From JBAXPV01 sp037132075 (GTDB lineage: Bacteria; Bacteroidota; Bacteroidia; Bacteroidales; CAIXZF01), in assembly GCA_037132075.1 (NCBI GenBank), contig JBAXPV010000011.1:49263-113262 (forward strand): DNA of 64,000 nucleotides, in the 5' to 3' direction. The position numbers were made by a program, and so were the translations under genes. How positions within the stretch are numbered: position 1 is the stretch's first letter; each line of letters begins with the position of its first letter. The notes under the pieces are model-generated. The model searched no databases. It was not told where the DNA came from and saw nothing but the letters and a program-made list of their open reading frames with translations. This document shows, in pieces, positions 17,753 to 26,536 of the stretch.

Positions 17753-19639
17753 TTATCCGCTAATTTCGGCTAATTCTAGCCAGCGGGTCGTTTTTTCGTC
17801 AATAATATGCTCAAGTTCGCTATAGCGTATTGATTTCTCCTGCAGTGTCTTGCCATCTGTGTCAGGATTACTCATCGCGGCTAATATTTGAGACTTTTCA
17901 TCTTCTAAGATCTCTATTTCTTTTTCTAATGTTTCAAACTCTATTTTTTGTTTATAGGTGAGTTTCAGTGGTTCATCGCTGCCTTTGAGTAATTCCTTTT
18001 TAGGTTTTTCGGCGATCTGCTTGCGCCGAATTGCTGCTTCCCTTTTTTGCTTCTCCAGGTGATAATTTGTGTAGCTTCCATAGTAGTCCTTTATCTTCCC
18101 TTTCTCTTCGAAAACAAAGATATGATCTGCCATTTTATCAATGAAATAGCGGTCGTGAGAAACGAACATCACGCAGCCATTGAAGTTGTTCAGGAAGTCC
18201 TCCAGGAGTGTTAAGGTAAAAATGTCCAAGTCGTTGGTGGGCTCATCCAATAAAAGAAAGTTGGGATTGCGCATCAAAGTCATGAGCAAGGATAGCTTTC
18301 TGCGTTCCCCACCACTCAGGTTATGATAGTAGTTGTATTGAGTCTGGTAATTGAATCCAAAGTGATTCAGAAACTGGGAAGCAGCCATTTCATGGCCATC
18401 GCCCAGCGGAATCACTTCCGCAATGTCTTTAACAATGTCAATAATTCGCTGGTCCCCGGGAGGTTCAATTCCATCCTGGCTGAAATAACCAAATTCCACA
18501 GTTTGTCCTTTGACGAAACGCCCTTTGTCGGCCGGGGTTTTCCCCATCAGAATATCGATAAACGTAGTTTTTCCACAACCATTACGTCCAACGATGCCAA
18601 TTTTTTCTCCTCTTTTGAAGGTATGTGAGAAGTCATCAATAAGGACAAGATCACCGTAGGCCTTGCAAATATTGTTGATTTCCAGAATCTTGCCGCCCAT
18701 TCTTTGGGTTTTCACAGAAAGGTCCGGCGGTTTTCTTCCCAGTCGTTTACTGGCTTTTTCTTCCAGGTCAAAGAAGGCATCGATCCTGGCCTTTGATTTA
18801 GTCGTACGCGCTTTTGGGCCACGTCGCATCCAATCAAGTTCATGAAGGTAGATTCCTTTGACCTTTTCGAGTTCAGCACTTTCGTTTTGTTCTCTTTCTG
18901 CTTTTTTAATCAGGTAATAGGAATAATCTCCCCAATAACGGTAGATCCTTCCGTTTTCGAGTTCAAGGATACTGTCGCAAACGTTATCGAGAAAGTAACG
19001 GTCGTGGGTCACCAGGAGCAAACACAGATTTCCCCTGGTAAGGTATTCTTCGAGCCATTCAATCATGGCAATGTCGAGGTGGTTCGTAGGCTCGTCAAGG
19101 ATCAGAAGATCAACCTCTTCGATCAGAACTTTCGCTAAGGCAAGTTTTTTCTTTTGTCCACCTGATAGCTCCCTTACAGCCTGGTCAAGGCGGTGAATCT
19201 CGAATTTCCCCAGAATTTCTTTTGCCCGGGCCTCAATGTCCCAGGCATGAAGTCGATCCATGGTAGCCATAGCCTGTTCGAAAGCAGTGTGGTTGGCAGG
19301 AGTGTCAGCGGTATTGAGCCGTGAAAGGCAAAGCTCATATTCACGTAGTGCTTTGATGTAGTCATTATCAGAAGTGAAAAGGACTTCAAGGATAGAATGG
19401 CTCTCATCGAGAAAAGGATTTTGCGAGAGGTAAGAGATTTTCAGGTCGTTACGAAAGGTGACACTCCCGCTGTCGGGGCTGTCAGTCCCCATAATAATAT
19501 TAAGGAGTGTTGTTTTTCCGGCACCATTTTTAGCGATAAGTGCGACTTTTTGACCTGCTTCCAGCCCGAACGTAATATCCTCAAAAAGGAGTTTTTCACC
19601 AAATGATTTGGTAAGATTTTCAACAAGGAGATAGTTCAC
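17753..19639 (-). CDS. uup: ABC-F ATPase, Uup type
   Basis: A 628-residue soluble protein with two ABC ATPase domains and no membrane segments. The ABC-F family acts on ribosomes or on DNA/replication intermediates, not in transport. Walker A motifs are AKNGAGKTT and GRNGCGKTT; signatures are LSGGQKKKLALAK and LSGGERRKLSLLM; each is followed by LLLDEPTN-like Walker B. The interdomain linker (WMRRGPKARTTKSKARI) and the C-terminal coiled coil (KIEFETLEKEIEILEDEK) point to the Uup subgroup. The frame is open to 19750, but a TAnnTTTG element lies at 19671-19678, so I start at the GTG at 19637-19639 (VNYLLVENLTKSFG). Confidence 0.88.
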   Translation of the reverse strand: MNYLLVENLTKSFGEKLLFEDITFGLEAGQKVALIAKNGAGKTTLLNIIMGTDSPDSGSVTFRNDLKISYLSQNPFLDESHSILEVLFTSDNDYIKALREYELCLSRLNTADTPANHTAFEQAMATMDRLHAWDIEARAKEILGKFEIHRLDQAVRELSGGQKKKLALAKVLIEEVDLLILDEPTNHLDIAMIEWLEEYLTRGNLCLLLVTHDRYFLDNVCDSILELENGRIYRYWGDYSYYLIKKAEREQNESAELEKVKGIYLHELDWMRRGPKARTTKSKARIDAFFDLEEKASKRLGRKPPDLSVKTQRMGGKILEINNICKAYGDLVLIDDFSHTFKRGEKIGIVGRNGCGKTTFIDILMGKTPADKGRFVKGQTVEFGYFSQDGIEPPGDQRIIDIVKDIAEVIPLGDGHEMAASQFLNHFGFNYQTQYNYYHNLSGGERRKLSLLMTLMRNPNFLLLDEPTNDLDIFTLTLLEDFLNNFNGCVMFVSHDRYFIDKMADHIFVFEEKGKIKDYYGSYTNYHLEKQKREAAIRRKQIAEKPKKELLKGSDEPLKLTYKQKIEFETLEKEIEILEDEKSQILAAMSNPDTDGKTLQEKSIRYSELEHIIDEKTTRWLELAEISG

Positions 19640-19670
19640 GATGGGTTTTTCAAATAAATCCGGAAAGAGG

Positions 19671-19678
19671 CAAAGGTA
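19671..19678 (-). promoter_or_regulatory. uup promoter -7 element
   Basis: On the minus strand TACCTTTG matches TAnnTTTG exactly, 31 bp upstream of the GTG start used for uup. Confidence 0.45.
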
Positions 19679-19703
19679 AGGAATTGGGGCCAAATCCGGC
19701 AAG

Positions 19704-19739
19704 AAAAAAGCCGACCCGCTTGTGAACGGGACGGCTTTT
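19704..19739 (-). terminator. Terminator of cold-shock gene
   Basis: The arms AAAAGCCG-a-CCCG and CGGG-a-CGGCTTTT pair across an 8-nt loop, with A6 on the left (U6 for the minus-strand transcript). It begins about 22 bp after the cold-shock stop codon. The symmetric T run makes it usable in both directions. Confidence 0.85.
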
Positions 19740-19761
19740 ATTGTAGGCAATTAAGAAAGAA

Positions 19762-19953
19762 TTATATCTTCTTTACATTGATAGCCTTAACACCGCGATG
19801 ATCTTCAGAAACATCGTATCCAACTTTATCTTCTTGTTTGATACGATCTACGAGTCCTGTAGCATGGACAAAGATCTCTTTCTGGCTTTCGTCATCAACG
19901 ATGAAACCGTAGCCTTTTCTTTCGTTGTAGAATTTGACAACTCCTGTTAACAT
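19762..19953 (-). CDS. Cold-shock domain protein
   Basis: A 63-residue single cold-shock domain. It has RNP1 KGYGFIV and RNP2 EIFVHATGL, which bind single-stranded RNA or DNA. Such proteins act as RNA chaperones and are often induced by cold or stationary phase. It is free-standing, with a good -33/-7 promoter upstream and a terminator downstream. The family contains many interchangeable paralogues, so no specific csp name is given. Confidence 0.93.
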   Translation of the reverse strand: MLTGVVKFYNERKGYGFIVDDESQKEIFVHATGLVDRIKQEDKVGYDVSEDHRGVKAINVKKI

Positions 19954-19989
19954 GGTAGTTATGAATTAATTAATTTTATTGGAAACTCG

Positions 19990-20019
19990 CAAAGATAAAA
20001 TAAAAATGAATTATGCAAG
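19990..20019 (-). promoter_or_regulatory. Cold-shock gene promoter
   Basis: On the minus strand a TTG (20016-20018) lies 18 bp upstream of TATCTTTG (19990-19997). That is a full match to the Bacteroidota -33/-7 pattern. The predicted leader is about 30 nt. Confidence 0.6.
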
Positions 20020-20046
20020 CTTTCTGTAAAAAAAAATCAAAAATTA

Positions 20047-20106
20047 TGGTAGGTGGTGAGGTTTGGGTGATGGTGATGGGGTGATGGGGTGAAGGTGATG
20101 GGTTTG
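20047..20106. repeat. G-rich GGTGATG microsatellite-like tract
   Basis: A run of loose GGTGATG / GGGGTGATG units (at least six) with almost no C on the plus strand lies in the 271-bp gap between the cold-shock gene and the ABC ATPase gene. The rest of that gap is AT-rich; a TATATTTG at 20140-20147 could be a -7 element. Confidence 0.6.
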
Positions 20107-20224
20107 TATAAACTATTTATGGACTTATTTGTTTAGTGCTATATTTGCTTTGGGCTTGTAACAAAATCATGGCATAAGCGTCTTAATATAATCCGGAAAA
20201 TAATACTGATAATATATTTCTTTT

Positions 20225-21097
20225 ATGGATTTACAGATAACCAATTTGAACAAGCAATACAGCAATGGTGTATTGGCTCTAAACGATGTCAGCCTTACAA
20301 TAAGTAAAGGGATGTTCGGCCTTTTGGGGCCCAATGGTGCAGGGAAGTCGTCGCTCATGCGCACTTTGGCTACCTTGCAGGATGCTGACAGTGGTGCGGT
20401 TTTGTTGGGGGATATCGATGTGTTGAACGACAAGGATTCGGTTCGGAAAGTGCTGGGATATCTTCCCCAGGAATTTGGCGTTTATCCACGTACATCGGCC
20501 ACAGAATTACTGGAGCACCTTGCCTTACTGAAAGGCTTTGTCAATAAATCTGAACGAAAAGAGATTGTCAATTATCTTTTAGAAAAGACCAATCTATTTG
20601 ATCATAGGAAGAAATCGGTCAGCAGCTTCAGCGGCGGGATGCGCCAGCGATTCGGCATTGCGCAGTCACTGATTGGTGATCCCAAGCTAATCATTGTAGA
20701 CGAGCCTACGGCTGGACTTGATCCCGGGGAGCGCAACCGTTTTTACAATATCCTGAGCGAAATCGGGGAGAATGTCATCGTGATCCTGTCGACCCATATT
20801 GTTCAGGACGTGCGTGAACTTTGTCCTTCAATGGCGATCATGGACAACGGAAAGGTCCTGTTTAGTGGTAAAACGGATGAAGCCATCGGCGAACTTAAAG
20901 GGAAAGTTTGGGAGAAAAAAATCGAGAAGTCTGCCCTCCCGGATTGTCAAAATCAATATAAAGTGGTGTCGAACAAGCTGGTAGGGGGGATGCCCCTCAT
21001 TCATGTGTTTTCCGAAGTAGTCCTCAACGATGGTTTTCTGGCTGCTGAAGAAACGCTGGAAGATGTTTTTTTTGCCAAACTGAACGGATTGATTTAA
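20225..21097 (+). CDS. ABC transporter ATP-binding protein
   Basis: A 290-residue ATPase subunit of an ABC-2 type exporter. Walker A is LLGPNGAGKSS (about 37-47), the Q-loop YLPQEFGVYP, the signature FSGGMRQRFGIAQSL, Walker B LIIVDEPTAGLDP, and the switch histidine STHI. A C-terminal accessory region (about 215-290) follows. It is separated by 19 bp from the permease/M1-peptidase fusion gene and almost certainly works with it. The gene pair is a recurrent Bacteroidota arrangement, but its substrate is not established to my knowledge. Confidence 0.92.
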   Translation: MDLQITNLNKQYSNGVLALNDVSLTISKGMFGLLGPNGAGKSSLMRTLATLQDADSGAVLLGDIDVLNDKDSVRKVLGYLPQEFGVYPRTSATELLEHLALLKGFVNKSERKEIVNYLLEKTNLFDHRKKSVSSFSGGMRQRFGIAQSLIGDPKLIIVDEPTAGLDPGERNRFYNILSEIGENVIVILSTHIVQDVRELCPSMAIMDNGKVLFSGKTDEAIGELKGKVWEKKIEKSALPDCQNQYKVVSNKLVGGMPLIHVFSEVVLNDGFLAAEETLEDVFFAKLNGLI

Positions 21098-21116
21098 CCC
21101 CCAATTTCTTAGACCT

Positions 21117-24100
21117 ATGTGGATTTTTATTAGACACGAATGGAAATACTGGCTTAAATCTCCCTTGTTTTGGATAGCCATCCTCATCAATACATTATTA
21201 GTATTTGGGGCAGTTTCGAGTGACAGCATTAACATTGGAGGCGGGATTGGGAGTGTCCATAAAAATGCGCCATATGTTATTGATACTTACTACGGAGTGA
21301 TGTCGCTGGTTTGCCTGCTGATGACTACAGCCTTTATGACTGCTTCTGCCAATAGGGATTTTCAGCAGGACATGTACCAGTTTGTTTTTTCATCTCCAAT
21401 ACGGGAACGTGATTATTATTTTGGGAAGTTCATTGGAGCTGCCAGCATTTCTGTAATCCCCCTAGTGGGTGTTAGCATAGGAGCCTTACTGGGCCCCCTG
21501 ATGCCCTGGGTGCAGCCTGAACGTTATAGCTCAGCATCCTGGTCGGGACATATAATGGGGATGCTTACTTTCGGAATTCCAAATACCATTATTATTGGCT
21601 GTCTGATTTTCGTGCTAGCAATCCTCTACCGGAGTAATATTGTAGGCTTTGCCGGAGCAATCTTCATTCTTGTATTTTATATTGTTTCAGCAGGTTTTGT
21701 GGCGGATATCGAAAAGGAGTGGCTGGCCAACATCCTGGATCCCTTTGGCTTCAGACCCCTGGGCATCACCGCCAAATACATGACTATTGAAGAAAAAAAC
21801 CTGCAGGCAGTACCGCTTGTGGGCGCCCTGTTGATCAACCGTCTCATTTGGATGAGTATCAGCCTGATAACTCTCCTGCTGTGCTTTCTCCGCTTCTCAT
21901 TCAATACCCGCAAGGAAAAGCTTAAAAAAGTTAAACCACTTGCGCATTACGCTACTGAGGTGTTTAACAGCCTAAAGCCTCGTCAGGCAGAGAAAGCAGG
22001 TTCCCTCAATTTCACTACCTTATGGTACCTGATCCGTTTTGAAACCAGGGCCATCATGAGGAATCCCACATTCCTGATCATTGTGGTGCTGGGCCTACTC
22101 AACCTTTTGGGCAGCCTGACAAGCTTTACCGGTCGCTATGGAACGGACCAATATCCGGTAACTTATGATGTTGTGGATAGCATCCGTCGCGCTTTTTATT
22201 TGTTTCTGATTGCGATTATTACATTTTATTCCGGTGTGACCGTTTGGAAGGAGCGGGATGCCCGCTTCGATGAGATTCAGGATGCCAGCCCGGTGCGGGG
22301 TGGGATGATGTTTACCTCAAAGCTCGTAGCCATGTTGTTCACAACGCTGGTCGTTATCAGCCTCTCGATCCTGGAGGGAATCATTGCCCAGACATTGTCT
22401 GGCTACCATCGTTATCAGCTTGATGTTTATGTAAAATCTCTACTAATCAGCGATTTCTTATCCTTTTCCTACCTGATTGTAGTGGCTTTGCTGATTCATT
22501 ATCTCCTCAACAATCGTTATGTGGCCTATTTTATTTTCATCGCATTTGTCATCCTGAACCAGTTTGTCTGGCGTATGCTTGAGGTGAACAGCAATATGCT
22601 GAAATTCGGAGGAACGCCTGCTGTCACCTATTCCGACATGAATGGTTTTGGCCCTTTCGTAACATCCCTGATTTGGTTTAACATCTACTGGAGCCTGGCT
22701 GCAATAATCATTGCCCTGATCGCCTACAGTTTCATGGTGCGGGGTAAGGAATACGGGATGCATCACAGACTGAAAACCTCAGGCAGATTGTTGTTACGAA
22801 ATAAGGTGGTTGTCGGAGTCTTACTGATAGTCTTTGTATTATGCGGGGGTTTTGTTTTTTACAATACAAAAGTTCTGAATACCTATGATTCACCCAAAGA
22901 GAGTGAGAACAAGCAGGTGGATTATGAAAAGACCTATAAAAAGTACGAACATCTTGCCCAGCCTCGCTTTTACCAGCTTGATTATCAGATTGATATTCAG
23001 CCATATGAGCGCAGTCTGACAGCTAAAGTCTCAGCCTGGGTCCGGAATTGCAGTCATAAACCAATCAATGAATTGCAATTTACGATGCCACAACTTACGG
23101 ATAGTATCCGGATTACAATTCCTGGGAGTACTTTACGACTTCGTGATAATCGGTTGAATTTTAGGATATATGCCCTCAACAAGCCGATGTTGCCCCAGGA
23201 TTCGATTTTGATTCAGTTCGACGTCTGGAGTATCAGCCGCGGATTTGAGAACGAGCTCAGTTTTACCCAACTCACCCAAAACGGGACCTTCTTCAACAAC
23301 ACTGACATCTTGCCTAGCTTTGGTTATAGTCCTGGAAATGAAATTAGTGACAAAAATAAACGTATCAAACTCAAATTGCCACCACGTATTCGTATGCCGA
23401 AGCTTGATGAAAAGAATATCGGGGCCCGATCTGTGAACTACGTGACCCCGGATGCAGATTGGGTCAACGTAAATACGGTCATCAGTACCACGGCCGATCA
23501 GATTGCCCTGGCGCCCGGCAGCCTTTTAAAAAGCTGGGAATCTGGTGGAAGGAAATATTTCAACTACAAACTCGACCACAAATCTTGGAATTTCTATTCC
23601 TTTATCTCGGCCCGCTATGAGGTGGCCCGTAAAAAGTGGCAGGGTGTTGACCTGGAAGTTTATTATGTGAAAGAACATGCCTACAATGTTCCGAATATGA
23701 TGCGTAGTCTCGAGAAATCACTGGAATATTATACTGCGAATTTCGGGCCTTATTATCACAAGCAATGCCGGATCCTTGAGTTTCCGCGCTATTCTAGCTT
23801 TGCGCAATCCTTCCCTGGCACCATGCCTTACAGCGAAGGGATAGGCTTTATCCTTGACGAGCGTAAAGTCAGCAAGGACGATATCGATGAAGTTTTTTAT
23901 GTAGTTGCGCATGAGATGGCGCATCAATACTGGGCGCACCAGGTTTGCGGTGCCTATATGCAGGGCAGTGAGATGATGAGTGAGAGTTTTGCGCAATATT
24001 CGGCTTTAATGGTGATGGAGCGCGAATATGGACACGACAAGATGAAGAAGTTTCTGAAATACGAAATGGATGGTTATCTTCGGGGCAGGAGCAACGAGAC

Positions 24101-24689
24101 CGAGGCTGAACGCCCTTTGATGAAGACGGAAAATCAGGGCTACATCCACTACCAGAAGGGGAGTGTCGTTATGTATTACCTGAAGGAGATGATCGGCGAG
24201 AAAAAGGTGAACGAGGCACTTCGTTCCCTGATCGATACATTTGCTTACCGGAATCCGCCTTATCCAACCTCTTGGGTGGCTGTCAGGGCGTTTCAGAAGG
24301 TGACACCCGATAGCTTGCAATATCTTATTCAGGACCTGTTCGAAAATATCACGGTATTCTCAAACCGGGTGATTGAGATTGGCTGTAAAAAGGAAGGGGA
24401 GGCGTATGTAACGACTTTTAAAACCTCTTCCTTGAAGTTCAGGGCTGATTCTCTGGGTAAGGAAACCAGAATGCCACTGGCAGATTATGTAGACGTGGGA
24501 CTGTTTGCCTTATCAACAAACAAGAAAAATCTTGGGAAGCCCTTGGTTTACAAACGAATCAAGTTAATGAAGGAGGAAAATGTTTTCACTTTCCGGACCC
24601 TTGAAAAGCCCTATCAGGCAGGAATTGATCCATACAATTACCTGATTGACAGACAACCGGAGGACAACCTGCGGAAAATTGACCTGTAG
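21117..24689 (+). CDS. ABC-2 permease fused to M1-family zinc aminopeptidase
   Basis: 1190 residues. The N-terminal ~600 residues form two ABC-2 permease-like halves with about 12 membrane helices (first at about 18-35, last at about 565-585). After it comes an extracytoplasmic M1-type peptidase (about 600-1190). The zinc site HEMAH is at residues 932-936, followed by a glutamate in MMSESFAQY 20 residues after the second His, one more than in classical M1 enzymes. The GAMEN-like motif is replaced by TMPYSEGIGF. The peptidase would face the periplasm and may process what the transporter exports. Its stop codon lies inside a GAGAC palindrome. Confidence 0.9.
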   Translation: MWIFIRHEWKYWLKSPLFWIAILINTLLVFGAVSSDSINIGGGIGSVHKNAPYVIDTYYGVMSLVCLLMTTAFMTASANRDFQQDMYQFVFSSPIRERDYYFGKFIGAASISVIPLVGVSIGALLGPLMPWVQPERYSSASWSGHIMGMLTFGIPNTIIIGCLIFVLAILYRSNIVGFAGAIFILVFYIVSAGFVADIEKEWLANILDPFGFRPLGITAKYMTIEEKNLQAVPLVGALLINRLIWMSISLITLLLCFLRFSFNTRKEKLKKVKPLAHYATEVFNSLKPRQAEKAGSLNFTTLWYLIRFETRAIMRNPTFLIIVVLGLLNLLGSLTSFTGRYGTDQYPVTYDVVDSIRRAFYLFLIAIITFYSGVTVWKERDARFDEIQDASPVRGGMMFTSKLVAMLFTTLVVISLSILEGIIAQTLSGYHRYQLDVYVKSLLISDFLSFSYLIVVALLIHYLLNNRYVAYFIFIAFVILNQFVWRMLEVNSNMLKFGGTPAVTYSDMNGFGPFVTSLIWFNIYWSLAAIIIALIAYSFMVRGKEYGMHHRLKTSGRLLLRNKVVVGVLLIVFVLCGGFVFYNTKVLNTYDSPKESENKQVDYEKTYKKYEHLAQPRFYQLDYQIDIQPYERSLTAKVSAWVRNCSHKPINELQFTMPQLTDSIRITIPGSTLRLRDNRLNFRIYALNKPMLPQDSILIQFDVWSISRGFENELSFTQLTQNGTFFNNTDILPSFGYSPGNEISDKNKRIKLKLPPRIRMPKLDEKNIGARSVNYVTPDADWVNVNTVISTTADQIALAPGSLLKSWESGGRKYFNYKLDHKSWNFYSFISARYEVARKKWQGVDLEVYYVKEHAYNVPNMMRSLEKSLEYYTANFGPYYHKQCRILEFPRYSSFAQSFPGTMPYSEGIGFILDERKVSKDDIDEVFYVVAHEMAHQYWAHQVCGAYMQGSEMMSESFAQYSALMVMEREYGHDKMKKFLKYEMDGYLRGRSNETEAERPLMKTENQGYIHYQKGSVVMYYLKEMIGEKKVNEALRSLIDTFAYRNPPYPTSWVAVRAFQKVTPDSLQYLIQDLFENITVFSNRVIEIGCKKEGEAYVTTFKTSSLKFRADSLGKETRMPLADYVDVGLFALSTNKKNLGKPLVYKRIKLMKEENVFTFRTLEKPYQAGIDPYNYLIDRQPEDNLRKIDL

Positions 24690-24753
24690 AGACACAAATC
24701 TTGTCTCTCTGATTGTAGCGAAAAAAAATAGAGACGCAAATCTTGCGTCTCTA
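24687..24753. repeat. Two adjacent GAGACnCAA palindromes
   Basis: Copy 1 (24687-24710) is TAGAGACACAA-atc-TTGTCTCTCT, an imperfect palindrome. Copy 2 (24729-24753) is a perfect one with arms TAGAGACGCAA and TTGCGTCTCTA. They lie between the convergent fusion gene and pckA and may act as a bidirectional terminator. I recall similar GAGACGCAA palindromes as common interspersed repeats in Bacteroidota genomes. Confidence 0.8.
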
Positions 24754-24780
24754 CCTTCCTAACGATTAGCGACTAGCGAA

Positions 24781-26427
24781 TTAGATCTTTGGGCCTGCAG
24801 CACGCAGTCTCTGTCCTTCATCGTTATCGGTAAAATTCTCGAAATTCGTGATGAATTTTCCGCCAAGGTCAGCAGCAGCTGCATCCCATGCACTAGCGTC
24901 AGCCCAAAGGTTGCGTGGGTTCAGGATGTGGCTGTCAACATTATTGATTGTCTTAGGAATCTGAAGGCCAAAGACAGGCATTACCTCAAAATCCGTATTT
25001 TCAATGGATCCATCAAGAATAGCATCAATGATCGCACGGGTTGAAGGAATATCGATACGCTTTCCAACACCGTATGCGCCACCGATCCAGCCGGTATTTA
25101 CAAGATAGGCATTGGAGCCGTGCTCTTTCATCTTTTTAGCTAATTCCTGGGCGTATTTGGTTGGATGGAGCAGGAGGAAAGCCTGCCCGAAACAAGAGGA
25201 GAACGTTGGACTGGGTTCTTTAATACCACGTTCCGTCCCAGCTACTTTTGCTGTATATCCGCTAAGGAAGTGATACATCGTCTGGTCTGAGTTCAGTTTA
25301 GAAACAGGAGGTAATACACCGAATGCATCAGCTGTAAGGAAGATGATAGATTTTGGGTGACCACCTTTAGAAACAGGTTTTACGATATTGTTGATGAATT
25401 CAATAGGGTAGGAGACCCGGGTGTTTTCGGTCTTGGCATTACTTGCAAAGTCGATAGCGCCGCTATTCTCATCATAAACCAGGTTCTCAAGTAATGCATC
25501 ACGACGGATTGCATTATAAATGTCAGGTTCGTTTTCTTTACTGAGGTTGATACATTTCGCATAACAGCCACCTTCAAAGTTAAAGATCCCGTCATCATCC
25601 CAGCCATGCTCATCGTCACCGATCAACAAACGTTTTGGATCTGCGCTTAGCGTTGTCTTTCCAGTGCCGCTGAGGCCAAAGAAAATGGCGGTGTCGCCTT
25701 CTTTCCCCATATTGGCTGAGCAATGCATAGAAGCAATTCCTTTTAAGGGAAGTACATAGTTCATAATTGAGAACATCCCTTTTTTCATCTCACCACCATA
25801 CCAGCTGCCACCGATGACAGCCATTCTCTGTTTGATGTTGAAAACAGCAAAAACTTCTGAGTTCATGCCCATATCCTTGAAATCAGGATTGGTAGCCTTG
25901 CAGGAGTTCATCAAAACATAATCAGGTTGAAAATCAACGAGTTCTGCTTCCGTGGGGCGGATAAACATATTTTTTACGAAATGTGACTGCCAGGCAACTT
26001 CAGCAATGACACGGATTTTGAGGCGGGTGTTCTCATTAGCGCCGCAGTAAGCATCGGTGACATAGAGCTTCTTTCCGCTGAGTTGGGTTTGAGAAAGCCC
26101 GACGAGTTTTGTCCAGGTTTCTTCAGAAACAGGTTTGTTGTCGGAGCTCTTACGGCCCGGGCTAGCCCACCAGACATGTTCTTCGGAAGTTTCTTCACGA
26201 ACGATGTATTTGTCTTTAGGTGATCTTCCTGTGAAGATCCCGGTGTCGACGTTCACGGCACCAGTGTTGGTTACGAAACCTTTCTCAAAGCCCTCAAGTG
26301 AAGGATCGGTCTCATGGGCATAAAGCTCATCGTAACTAAGGTTGTAATAAATCTCCTGAACATTGCTGATCCCGTATTGGGTCAAATCCAGTTTTTTAGC
26401 TAGTTCTTTCGTCAGACTGTTTTCCAT
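24781..26427 (-). CDS. pckA: Phosphoenolpyruvate carboxykinase (ATP)
   Basis: A 548-residue enzyme that interconverts oxaloacetate + ATP and phosphoenolpyruvate + CO2 + ADP. ATP-type motifs are present: the kinase-1a loop GLSGTGKTTLSADPKRLLIG, followed by DDEHGWDDDGIFNFEGGCYAK, and the substrate motif FTGRSPKDKYIV near residue 65. Length is normal. It is codirectional with ppdK, but a terminator hairpin lies between them. In anaerobic Bacteroidota PEPCK often runs in the carboxylating direction toward succinate/propionate; direction here is inference. Confidence 0.97.
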   Translation of the reverse strand: MENSLTKELAKKLDLTQYGISNVQEIYYNLSYDELYAHETDPSLEGFEKGFVTNTGAVNVDTGIFTGRSPKDKYIVREETSEEHVWWASPGRKSSDNKPVSEETWTKLVGLSQTQLSGKKLYVTDAYCGANENTRLKIRVIAEVAWQSHFVKNMFIRPTEAELVDFQPDYVLMNSCKATNPDFKDMGMNSEVFAVFNIKQRMAVIGGSWYGGEMKKGMFSIMNYVLPLKGIASMHCSANMGKEGDTAIFFGLSGTGKTTLSADPKRLLIGDDEHGWDDDGIFNFEGGCYAKCINLSKENEPDIYNAIRRDALLENLVYDENSGAIDFASNAKTENTRVSYPIEFINNIVKPVSKGGHPKSIIFLTADAFGVLPPVSKLNSDQTMYHFLSGYTAKVAGTERGIKEPSPTFSSCFGQAFLLLHPTKYAQELAKKMKEHGSNAYLVNTGWIGGAYGVGKRIDIPSTRAIIDAILDGSIENTDFEVMPVFGLQIPKTINNVDSHILNPRNLWADASAWDAAAADLGGKFITNFENFTDNDEGQRLRAAGPKI

Positions 26428-26484
26428 GTGAAATTTTATCTAAATATGTATATGATTAGTATGTTCTTGACTCAAAAGCAATGA

Positions 26485-26515
26485 GGCGCAAAGATCGGAA
26501 ATAAACCTTTGCGCC
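26485..26515 (-). terminator. ppdK terminator
   Basis: GGCGCAAAG (26485-26493) pairs with CTTTGCGCC (26507-26515) across a 13-nt loop. It starts 21 bp after the ppdK stop codon on the minus strand. Confidence 0.7.
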
Positions 26516-26536
26516 CCAATGTGTTGTGAAGAAAAC

